Part shown: one piece after another, positions 1 through 8,161 of the stretch | How the letters are laid out: every line of letters begins with the position of its first letter | Position numbering within the stretch: the stretch's first letter is position 1 | Origin: Thalassiosira profunda | Taxonomy: Eukaryota > Bacillariophyta > Thalassiosirophyceae > Thalassiosirales > Thalassiosiraceae | Reading direction: 5' to 3' | Length of the DNA: 16,059 nt | Assembly: GCA_036939355.1 (NCBI GenBank) | Contig: JALLAP010001131.1 | Span: 1 to 16,059, forward strand | Translations under genes and position numbers: made by a program | Notes under the pieces: model-generated | Seen by the model: the letters and a program-made list of their open reading frames with translations, nothing else | Told to the model about the DNA's origin: nothing | Database searches by the model: none

Positions 1-119
1 TGTGCTCGTCGAATCTAGTTTAATCTTGAGTAAGCAAGATCCTAGGTGGGGGGGGCACGGGGCCGAGTTTTTATACTCAGAGAATGGCCAACCGACCCCC
101 TCTGATCCGGAGGACAAGT

Positions 120-121
<2 letters not shown>

Positions 122-161
<40 letters not shown>
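122..161. repeat. (AC)20 dinucleotide microsatellite
   Basis: Twenty uninterrupted AC units. It lies upstream of the first recognisable GH45 exon and is most likely intronic or non-coding, since all three forward frames have stops nearby (for example at 16-18, 31-33 and 103-105 in the frame of the downstream exon). A tract of this length is expected to vary between strains and to be prone to assembly error. Confidence 0.97.
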
Positions 162-165
<4 letters not shown>

Positions 166-274
166 CCGGAGAGGGAGCCGGACGAGGCCGCCGGTGAGTT
201 GAGATAGATGCATATCTTGTTCACTCGCTATTCTAGAGATCTGTCACTCCATTTCTCCAACAATCGATTCTCAG

Positions 275-1196
275 GATTCGCTGCGTGCAGCTCGTGGATG
301 ATCGGATCCCAGAACCCGGACGACCCAACAACCTGCGACTGCTCCCTCTTCAACAGCCCCGTGCTACGCTCGGGTTGCGAAAATTTCCTGTCGCTCAAGT
401 GGGACAACCCTGTGGTATCATACGAAGAGGTCGCGTGTCCCGACGAGCTGTCTCGGCTTCACTGCTCGCACCCTTACGTCTTCGAGCCGGATGGGATGCC
501 CGATCCCGATACTTGCTCCAGCAATGCGTACGAGAGCGAGGAGACGACGACCACGGAAGCGACGACGACGGTGGCGCAGACGACTAGTACTACGGTGGCG
601 CAGACGACGAGTACTACGGTGGCGCAGACAACTCCGCCGCAGACGACGACGACGACTGTGCCTGATACCACAACGTCGACCACAGTTGCCCAGACTACCC
701 AGCCCCCACAGACCACCCAGCAGGCGACGACGACCAGTAAGTGACGAGTGTTAATGCCAACTTCGCTCGGTGTTTTTCGCTGACACTCGCGTTTCCCTAT
801 TGTCTATCTCAGCTACCGAGCAGACGACCACTTCCACGGTCACTACAACGACCCCTCCTCCGCAGACGACTACCACAATTGGAGCTCCGTCGAACTTCTG
901 CTGCTCTTGGTACGTCGCATCTCCTCACTTGTCTTTGTTCAAATGCAGACACCTGATACTAACTACTTCCAATCTAATCATACTTGCACAGGAACTTCGC
1001 CAGTTGCGGCGATAGCGCTTGGTGCAACGAGTCCGAGGCAAACTGCAACGGCTGCGGCGGCCGGCTGTGGATGGAGCCGAATCCCAACTGCATTCCGCTC
1101 GATGGGGAATGCACGAACGATAAGTTTGGGTGCTGCAATCCGTTGGGGACGGTGAGCTGCAATGGCAATAGGTGGTACCGCCAATGCCAGTTGTAA
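275..1196 (+). CDS. GH45 endoglucanase, C-terminal part, with Thr-rich linker and Cys-rich binding-type module
   Basis: Predicted secreted endo-beta-1,4-glucanase. Exons 275-736, 813-909 and 992-1196 are joined by introns 737-812 (GTAAGT...CTCAG) and 910-991 (GTACGT...GCACAG), giving 254 residues to the TAA. The first about 75 residues match the end of the GH45 catalytic domain: a CDCSLFNSPVLRSGC stretch, then WDNPVVSYEEVACPDEL, equivalent to the DNPxxxxxxVQCPAEL segment of fungal family-45 enzymes. A Thr/Ser/Gln linker follows (about nt 535-890), then a 60-residue module rich in cysteine that ends WYRQCQL, similar to the end of fungal CBM1. The two catalytic aspartates of GH45 lie upstream and are not seen. 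The 5' boundary is uncertain: acceptor AG at 273-274 looks good, and possible donors are GTGAGT at 194 or GTAAGC at 30. The family call rests on remembered motifs. Confidence 0.72.
568..636 (+). repeat. 24-bp tandem repeat in the Thr-rich linker
   Basis: Two copies of a 24-bp unit (568-591 and 592-615) plus a partial third encode TVAQTTST-type octapeptides. Such in-frame repeats expand and shrink the O-glycosylated linkers that separate catalytic and binding modules of secreted glycosidases. The second copy differs at one base (ACT to ACG). Confidence 0.9.
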
Positions 1197-1883
1197 GGGT
1201 CCTGCGACAAGTCTGGGAAAGTCGAAAGCACCACAATGTTGGCCGGAGAGCAGGCTACGCGAGAGTGTTTGAGTTACCAGAGCACTACTACGTAGAACCC
1301 AAGAGATTGATTCGACGACGATGCTGAGGACGAGGAGGACGAAGGCGATGGCGGAGGCTTCGACGAATATCTCTACAACGCTCGGTCGAATGCTGATGCT
1401 TGCACCCTGGTGATTCCCACCGGTTCTCGAGAAGAGCGATCTCAGCGCGCTGGATAAGCCCAGCCTAAAAGTATGAGCGCCTAAAAGTAGGGTTCTCATC
1501 GCGATACAAAGGGGAGATGCTTCCAGTTAGCTCAGGGCATCAAGGGGCATGACAAGAATGCCCGGCGAAGATACCGCCTTATTGCATGCACGAAATTGTT
1601 GACATCAGCGAAATGAGAACCCTGTCACTCAGACTGGTGGATGCGAACGTGCGAGCGGAGAGACAATGTAACGAGCTACTCTACTATCTAGAGGTGTGCG
1701 AGCAGCATCATAAAAGTAAGCAAACGAAGTCAAGAAGCAAACGAGGATCACCTCCTCGACTCTCTCGAAGGTATGGGGCGTGGTGTCGATGGGGCGTGTC
1801 GATGGGGGTGTCGATGGGGTCTATTGCGCAATGCCTTTCGCTTTCTCAAACGCCGTTCCCTTTTTTCCAGCACACGAAGTAAC
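1197..1883. other. Intergenic region between the GH45 and M43 genes
   Basis: About 690 bp with no convincing gene. It should hold the GH45 3' UTR and the M43 promoter. Open reading frames on both strands are short or antisense. One stretch, 1311-1457, reads as a coding-like acidic segment (FDDDAEDEEDEGDGGG...) but has a stop directly before it and no start. A small direct repeat of CCTAAAAGTA lies at about 1464-1490, and a GTGTCGATGGGG repeat lies at 1783-1819. Confidence 0.7.
1783..1819. repeat. Three copies of GTGTCGATGGGG
   Basis: Identical 12-mers begin at 1783, 1796 and 1808; the first two are separated by one C. They lie 65-100 bp upstream of the M43 start codon, so they fall in the promoter or 5' UTR. 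No known site is recognised. Confidence 0.9.
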
Positions 1884-2879
1884 ATGAAGCCCCAAGCTAT
1901 CATCGCTTTAGCTCTTGTGGTCGCCACAAGCGGTCATGCGCATGATACGGACCATTATGCCAACAGCACCGCCGCCCTCGAGCACGGGCACCTCCGCCAG
2001 CGTGAAATGAAAGTTCCTACTGAAACCGCCGCGTCCAACATCCCTCCTTGGTCTCGTGCCAAACTTCCGGAACCCGATATCACCTTCCGAGGTCCGGACG
2101 GCAGAAAGAAGAAGGGAGTGCGCTGCGCGACAAAGGGCAGGCCTCCCAAGAGGAGAGATCTGCAGAAGCTCGAGCAGAAATTCAAGAATAACAAGCACAG
2201 ATCGCTGGCGAAGACCATTGACGTTGCCTTTCACGTCATCTACAAGAGTAGTCGCAAGCGAGGAGACGAGGGCAACATTCCCCAGCAATGGATCGACGAT
2301 CAAATCGACGTGTTGAATGCTGCCTTCAGAGGCACAGGCTTTTCGTTCAACCTGGCCCGCGTGGATCGCACCGAGAACAGGAAGTGGTACACTGGCTGCT
2401 ACAACTACAACACTGAAAAAAGGATGAAACGAGCGCTCAACATCGACCCTGCCACCACCCTAAATATCTACACCTGTCGCCCACAGGGCGGGATCCTCGG
2501 CTGGGCGTTTTTCCCCGACTCGTTCCCAGAGAGTCATTACATGCACGGGCCTGTTCTTCTTGACGAGTCACTTCCTGGTGGCAGCGCTTCTCCGTACAAT
2601 GAGGGCGACACAGGAACTCATGAGGTTGGCCACTACCTTGGTCTCTACCACACCTTCCAAGGCGGCTGCAGGGACCCTGGAGACTATGTTGATGACACCC
2701 CAGCTGAAGCCTCGCCTGCATACGGCTGCCCAGTTGGACGCGACACTTGTGCCGGTGATGGCCCCGATCCTATTGACAACTTCATGGACTACACTTACGA
2801 TGCTTGCATGGATCAATTTACGAATGACCAGACTGCTCGCATGAAGGACATATGTGCGACATTCAAGCCAAGTCTGTAG
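1884..2879 (+). CDS. Secreted M43 (pappalysin-type) zinc metalloprotease
   Basis: A 331-residue, intronless predicted extracellular endopeptidase. The start at 1884 opens directly on a signal peptide (MKPQAIIALALVVATSGHA, cut near residue 19); the frame runs upstream to 1773, but that extension is repetitive and would bury the signal. Residues about 20-110 look like a basic propeptide. The catalytic domain holds HEVGHYLGLYH at 246-256, the HExxHxxGxxH zinc site of metzincins, and a Met-turn NFMDY with Met301 followed by CMDQFTNDQTARM, the order seen in M43B fungal and bacterial enzymes. At least six cysteines follow residue 170, which suits a disulfide-bonded secreted protein. It shares orientation with the GH45 gene, and its 3' end faces the beta-helix gene. 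The protease family is secure; the substrate is unknown. Confidence 0.9.
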   Translation: MKPQAIIALALVVATSGHAHDTDHYANSTAALEHGHLRQREMKVPTETAASNIPPWSRAKLPEPDITFRGPDGRKKKGVRCATKGRPPKRRDLQKLEQKFKNNKHRSLAKTIDVAFHVIYKSSRKRGDEGNIPQQWIDDQIDVLNAAFRGTGFSFNLARVDRTENRKWYTGCYNYNTEKRMKRALNIDPATTLNIYTCRPQGGILGWAFFPDSFPESHYMHGPVLLDESLPGGSASPYNEGDTGTHEVGHYLGLYHTFQGGCRDPGDYVDDTPAEASPAYGCPVGRDTCAGDGPDPIDNFMDYTYDACMDQFTNDQTARMKDICATFKPSL

Positions 2880-3138
2880 AAAGTTGCTTGCTCTGAAGGA
2901 TATGAAACTGCCCAACAAAGAAGATATTACTCTCGCAGGAGGCTTGTACGCGCATTATGTTGTTGCTTGACATATGTTTGATTTCTTGACGAGGTTGTTG
3001 GACGCCCTGCCAATTGACGAACTAAAAGACACATGATTGCATGCTTTCAATCTCAGCAATGGACACCAGATCCTTGTTTATGTTTTGTACACTTCATCTC
3101 TTCTAGTGCAACACGAGTCTCGTGGTGGGCTGGCGTCA

Positions 3139-5130
3139 TCAAGCATCTCTGCTCTCATGTTCACCCTCTTTGGTTGTTGGAAGAGCGGGAAACTGAGCCA
3201 CCATTGCGCCAGGCTCGCCATTGTCAAAGACAGGCCCTCCACCCAATGCAGTGCCATCAGAAACAACCGTCATGATACGACCTTGGTTGTTGAGGTGCAC
3301 AATGAACGGGTTGACAACTCGCTGCTCGTTGAAAGCATCGGGGTGCACAATGGCCGTCTTTACAATCACGTTGTGATCGCGAAAGTTGGAGTACACGCCG
3401 GCCCCTCCGAGCTTGTGAGCCTTTCCGGTGGCTCGAAAGCCAACGTAGTTGCGAGTGCCAAAGTCCTGGTCAACGTCGTAGGGCAGCTCGCACTGATAGA
3501 ATTGGACGTCACCACGATCTCCTCTCCACACCACCTGATCTTCTATCGTGTGCTCAACGGCCAAACCATGTATTATAACGTCATTTCCAGTGACTTCCAG
3601 CCCCGTCTTGACCGGGACTTCGCCCAGATTTGTCTGATGATACTCCAAATCCATATCCGGGAAATTTGGCGATTCATGCTTGCCCAGCTCAACGTGGTCT
3701 GCTCGCCACAACCAGAGGTTGTCCCCCAGAACGTTGCCCGAGTGGATGCGCACCATGACGTCAGTTGAAACCTCTCTGTCGAGATTCGACCCACCCACAC
3801 GGCAAAAGATATCCGTGAGCACTCCAGGATTTTTTGGATTGCCCGGGTCCAATGCGCATTCGCTTCCGAATTCAATAAAGGAGGACTTTGCAGGAGAGAA
3901 GAGTCCTCTCTTCAGTTTCGACGCCTCGAACATTATTCCTCCGATACGAATGCCGTCGGTGCGTGGTGCAACTCGAATGCAAGGCTGTCCGCTCGATGGA
4001 GCCACAAGGGTCGCCATTCCGATTCCGAGAAGCACCTGGTCGTTCTTCTTCATTAAGATCGGTTGCGTCAGGTGAAAAATACCAGGAGACAAGACTACGT
4101 CTTTGCCTTGACGGAAGGCCAGGTTGATCTTGCGCGCGACATCGTAGTCAGGCGCCTCTGCTTCTTCCTCTTGCAGGCAGGCCTTTGCCACGTACACCCT
4201 CTCCAGCGGCCGAATTTCGTCATCTGCACCGGTTAGATCTGCTCCCCGAGATGTTGGATTGTTCGGATCTTCCCTCAGGCGAGGCTTTGGCACGTGCAAG
4301 ACAAATCTCTTGCTGTCCTTGCCTTCCATTGCCAAAAAGCACTTCTCCACGGTAACACTCGGAACATTGCTAGTAATGGATGCTGCCGTCTTTGTCCCGG
4401 CCCGGGTGGATAGGTCAGTGTTCGGTGCCACGCAGTCCACATAAACATTTGACCAGGCTCCCGGTACGATCGTCCCTTCGCTTCCCATTGTTACCGACCG
4501 GGCACAAAACTGCTGCTGAGGACCAAACACGAGCTTCCCCTCGACTTGTGCGTTGGCAATATGGCCGCCCGACGCAAAGGCGCCGCCCTGGCAAAGATGC
4601 AAGTCATTTTTGGCGTGCACGCGACGGATGGGGGCGGCCTGACTGACAGCCCAGAGTATTCCTTTGGAAGTGTCGTTCGTGAAGTTCTCCGCCGAACGCC
4701 AAAAAGTATCAAGGCAAGTTCCGTTGTGATGGCACGTGCCGGTGTCGTCGTCGATATGGTGATAATACGCTGGACAGTACGGCCCGAGCCCTACCCCGGC
4801 GAAGGTGACGTCGCCCGCAGAGGCTCCCAATCCAGCCACCTGCACGTAATATCCCACCTGTACGTCCAGCCGGTACGGCTCGTCCCGAGGCTCGAAGAAG
4901 ATGGCCTTCCTTTCGTTGCTAAAGTGTTCCGTCGGCACGAAGGCGTTGGTATCCGGATCTCTCGAGTCCTCCAGCTTGCGCAGAATGTTCTGTGCATCCT
5001 CATCGGACATGTCCTTCTCAATGATTGTGACGCTTTTGGGCCAAACGGGCGGGTTTTGCTCATCTCCGTCGACGGGCGCATTAGCACCGGCGCCAGATTC
5101 AGGGGCGACGAAGGCCGAGAAGAAGTTCAT
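3139..5130 (-). CDS. Parallel beta-helix (pectate lyase-like, GH55-like) protein of actinobacterial type
   Basis: A 663-residue, intronless protein with two right-handed beta-helix halves. Motifs in order are TFWRSAENF (142-150), WAVSQAAPIRRVHA (160-173), SGGHIANAQVEG (187-198), GPQQQFCARS (203-212), a linker, a second-helix run with LLGIGMATLV, then LWLWRADH (about 482-489) and QFYQCELPYD (543-552). These match secreted actinobacterial proteins often mislabelled 'adenylyl cyclase' in databases, whose fold resembles GH55 exo-1,3-glucanases. The reaction is unproved; binding or cleavage of a polysaccharide is inferred. The ATG at 5130 is the first in frame (MNFFSAFVAPESG), and the frame upstream begins only at a TTG. 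No proper signal peptide follows this start, so a short 5' exon could be missing. It is convergent with the M43 gene and divergent from the ABC1 kinase gene. Confidence 0.82.
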   Translation of the reverse strand: MNFFSAFVAPESGAGANAPVDGDEQNPPVWPKSVTIIEKDMSDEDAQNILRKLEDSRDPDTNAFVPTEHFSNERKAIFFEPRDEPYRLDVQVGYYVQVAGLGASAGDVTFAGVGLGPYCPAYYHHIDDDTGTCHHNGTCLDTFWRSAENFTNDTSKGILWAVSQAAPIRRVHAKNDLHLCQGGAFASGGHIANAQVEGKLVFGPQQQFCARSVTMGSEGTIVPGAWSNVYVDCVAPNTDLSTRAGTKTAASITSNVPSVTVEKCFLAMEGKDSKRFVLHVPKPRLREDPNNPTSRGADLTGADDEIRPLERVYVAKACLQEEEAEAPDYDVARKINLAFRQGKDVVLSPGIFHLTQPILMKKNDQVLLGIGMATLVAPSSGQPCIRVAPRTDGIRIGGIMFEASKLKRGLFSPAKSSFIEFGSECALDPGNPKNPGVLTDIFCRVGGSNLDREVSTDVMVRIHSGNVLGDNLWLWRADHVELGKHESPNFPDMDLEYHQTNLGEVPVKTGLEVTGNDVIIHGLAVEHTIEDQVVWRGDRGDVQFYQCELPYDVDQDFGTRNYVGFRATGKAHKLGGAGVYSNFRDHNVIVKTAIVHPDAFNEQRVVNPFIVHLNNQGRIMTVVSDGTALGGGPVFDNGEPGAMVAQFPALPTTKEGEHESRDA

Positions 5131-5550
5131 TGTGTATTCCAGAGATGATTCTATCCGAGAGTCGACGTTGTTGAGTTGCAATTATGCTGTCGTGCTCTGC
5201 CGAGTGAGAGTTGGCAGTTGGTTGCGTGCGTGCCAATGCTACCGCTGCGGTATCTTGCAACAGCAAGGCTCTCCGAATATATTATGAGAGGGCACGGCGC
5301 ATATCGGTCCTCCGCAGGGCACACTCCGAGGAGAACATGCGAGCGGAGGATCCGCCCTGCAGCCCCCAGAGCCGGCTCTTGGGATTGGGAGCGTCTATGT
5401 AGTCGTTCGAGAAGAGGGAGGGGGGAGACGAAATCTTTCAACAGCTGCTAAATACTAATTCCTACGCCAATCCTACGCGGAGGCGGTTTACTCTTCAATC
5501 CGCCCGCAGATTTGCAAGTCACCTCCTCCACAACAGGTCGAGCACGAAGC
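5131..5550. promoter_or_regulatory. Divergent upstream region, beta-helix gene and ABC1 kinase gene
   Basis: 420 bp between two start codons pointing away from each other, so both promoters and 5' UTRs must lie here. I see no TATA-like box that I trust and no RNA gene. Short open frames on both strands lack any recognisable domain. A missing signal-peptide exon of the beta-helix gene, if there is one, would be here or further right. Confidence 0.6.
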
Positions 5551-7904
5551 ATGAGATCCGAGCTGGCGACCGTCCTCGCCGTCGCGGCGGCCGCTTCCAC
5601 GACCGCCTTCACCGGACCCGGCCGGTGGGCGTCGACTCCGCGGCCTCTCGCCACCAACGGCGTCGGTGCACCCCGCACCTCCACCTCCACCTCCACCTCT
5701 GCGCTCTCCTCCACCGTCGAAAAGGAGCTGGCCGAGATCGAGCAGCAAAAAGCGGCGCCGGCGCCCTCGGCCCTCTCCGACGAGGACATCCTCGCGGAGC
5801 TTGAGAAGGCCGCCGAGGAGGTGGCCGCCGATTCGTTGGACGAGGAGTGTTTGGTGACGCCGGAGGGAGATCCGGTGGATGAATTGTGTGTGGACGAGGG
5901 ATTGTACACCCGCGCCAAGGGACGGTTCAAGCGCATCGTCCGGGGCACTCTGAGCTTGGTTCGGAGTGACAGCGGGAGCGACGCGGTGGAGGACTCGCTT
6001 GATTCGGCCACGGACGATTTCCTCTTCGGCTCGGGCGTGCTGGACGGGGAGGAGGTGCCCGAGGGAGAGTTGCTGGAGCAGGGATGGGAGCAGCGGGGGA
6101 GCAGCAGCGCGTTGCGGCGGAACGCCGAGGTGTGGAAGTTTGCCCTGAAGTGCGTCTTCAAATCCCAGAAGGCGAGGAAATTGAGCAAGGCGGGGGCCGA
6201 GGAGAGTGAGATTTCCGCGGCCAAGGTGGAGGCGGCCACATTCATCCGTGATGGCTTGCTGCGGCTCGGACCGACTTTTGTAAAGCTGGGACAGGTGGTG
6301 TCGACCAGGACCGATGTGCTGCCCAAAGAGTACACGGACGTACTTAAAACGCTGCAAGACGACGTGCCAGGCTTCTCGGGCAAGCGGGCCAAGGAAATTG
6401 TAACACAGGAGTTGGGGAAGCCGTGCGACGCCGTTTTTCAGAACTTTAGTTCCGAGCCTTTGGCCGCGGCCAGTTTGGGACAGGTCCACACAGCCACCTA
6501 CAAGGGGAAGAAGGTGGCCATCAAAGTGCAGCGCGCCGGCCTGAAGGAGCTTTTTGACGTGGATCTGAAGAACCTGAGGAAATTGGCCGAGCTGCTTGAT
6601 AAGTTCGACCCGAAATCCGATGGTGCCGACAGGGACTGGGTGTCCATTTACGAGGAGTCGGAAAGGCTGCTGTACTTGGAGATTGACTACCTCAACGAGG
6701 CGGCCAACTGCGAACGCTTCGCAAAGGATTTCAGCGACATTGAGTGGGTGCGCGTCCCGGACGTGTTCCGCGAGGTATCGACTCCGCGCGTGCTGACGAT
6801 GGAGTTCATTGAATCCTTGAAGCTCACCAACCTCGAGGAGGTAGACGCTTTGGGTCTGGACAGGGAGCTCCTGTCGAAGAGGACGGCGGATGCGTTCTTG
6901 CGGCAGATTGTGGAAACTGGTTACTTCCATTGTGGTGAGTGAATTATCGTGCATATCACGTGCCACTTTTACTAATGCGCAACACTGACACTTGCTCGAC
7001 CCCCTTTCAAGACCCTCATCCAGGGAATCTCTGTGTGGACAAAGAGGGAAACCTGGTGTATTACGATTTCGGAATGATGGACGAACTGAAGCCAAACGTC
7101 CGATCCGGCTTCCGCAAGTTCTGCACGGCGCTCTTCGCAGGTGGGCCTGTTATCGGAGACATAGAGCTGGCAGAGAACGCCAAGGTGCTGGTGGATGGCG
7201 TGGAGGAGGCTGGCGTGCTCGCTCGCGGTGCCGATCGGCTAGCGGTCGAGAAGCTTGCGAGGTACTTTATGCGGACGTTCAAGGACAATCAACTTGGCAA
7301 GAAGGGCGCCAACGTCAAGGAGACTGTTGGTACAGACCTGCAAACACTGACAGAGAACGACGTGTTCCGCTTCCCGAGTACCTTCACGTTCATCTTCCGG
7401 TCGTTTGCGTCCATCGACGGTATTGGCAAGGGCCTGAGCGACCAATTCAACATTGGCAAGCTTGCGCAGCCATTCATTGAAAAGTTTACAGAGGTCCAGA
7501 AGAACGAGACGCCGGCAGAAAAGAGCTTCAACATCTTTGCCAAAGCCACCGGACTGAACCAAGACGACGTTTTTACTGCTGTCACGTCTCCCAAGAAGAT
7601 CGCGTACATCGAGGAAACACTGCGCGAGATGGAGAGGGGCGATTTGAAGATACGCGTGCGATCACTTGAGAACGAAAAGGCACTGGAGCGAATGTCGCTG
7701 AATCAGGGGAAGATGGAGAAGCTGCTGGTTGCATCTCTGCTCTTGAATTTGGCAGGCGTGGCATCGAGCCGGATTCTGAGGAGTGCGGGAGTGGCAGGCG
7801 CAGTAGCTTTTGGCTTGCAAGCGTTCTTAGCGGGAGCAAAGGTTACCAAGTTCGACAAGACACAAGCAAAGTTCAGCCAGACGAAGTTCATCGACGACGA
7901 GTAA
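5551..7904 (+). CDS. Plastid ABC1/ADCK (UbiB-type) atypical protein kinase
   Basis: A 758-residue atypical kinase. Exons 5551-6934 and 7012-7904 flank a 77-bp intron (GTGAGT...TTTCAAG) that splits the Asp codon of DPHPGN. The start at 5551 opens on a signal peptide ending STTA|F20TGP, the ASAFAP-like plastid signal; the frame before it begins with TTG. An acidic stretch (about 60-190) precedes the kinase core. The core shows KLGQ (245-248, the family's KxGQ motif), the Ala-rich loop AAAS (305-308) that replaces the usual Gly-rich loop, VAIK with Lys325, a DYLNEAANCERF segment, DPHPGN (462-467) and DFG (480-482). A hydrophobic segment lies near the C terminus (LLVASLLLNLAGVASS and following), suggesting membrane attachment, as in plastoglobule or thylakoid ABC1K proteins. 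Such kinases regulate prenylquinone metabolism and photoprotection. The exact subfamily is not determined. Confidence 0.93.
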
Positions 7905-8161
7905 TTGGGGTGTGCCCGGGGATCAATGTGATCGATGTAAAGATGCTATGCCTGCAGAATCGTAGTGAAAAGAATAACTACTTGCTTTAGTTCTTCATTC
8001 TACAGTTACACTCCTCGGCAATTCACTTTCTACACTTCCAGCAACCTCCTGATGCCTCAAGCAAAACAGTAACAAAGGCATCAAGACTTGAAGGTGTCTT
8101 TCGTTTCCTAATCATCTCATCGGAGAGCGCAGACTTCAATCGAGCAGTCGTTTGGCAACTC

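Noticed and set aside
208..274. ATG at 208 as the start of the GH45-like protein
   Set aside because: The 22 residues before GFAAC do not form a signal peptide, and a good acceptor (GATTCTCAG) lies just before the first GH45-like residues.
978..1499. 173-codon minus-strand frame with a hydrophobic stretch
   Set aside because: It overlaps the last GH45 exon in antisense; the hydrophobic run is the complement of the acidic stretch at 1311-1380.
1773..1883. N-terminal extension of the M43 protease
   Set aside because: It comes from the GTGTCGATGGGG repeat and would place 37 basic residues before a normal signal peptide.
3037..3768. 243-codon plus-strand frame
   Set aside because: Mostly antisense to the beta-helix gene, which has a long motif-supported frame; no recognisable domain.
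5488..7095. 535-codon open frame on the minus strand
   Set aside because: It is antisense to the ABC1 kinase exons, its composition is that of a shadow frame (Leu/Arg/Gln/His-rich, ending in Gly/Arg runs), and it has no domain.
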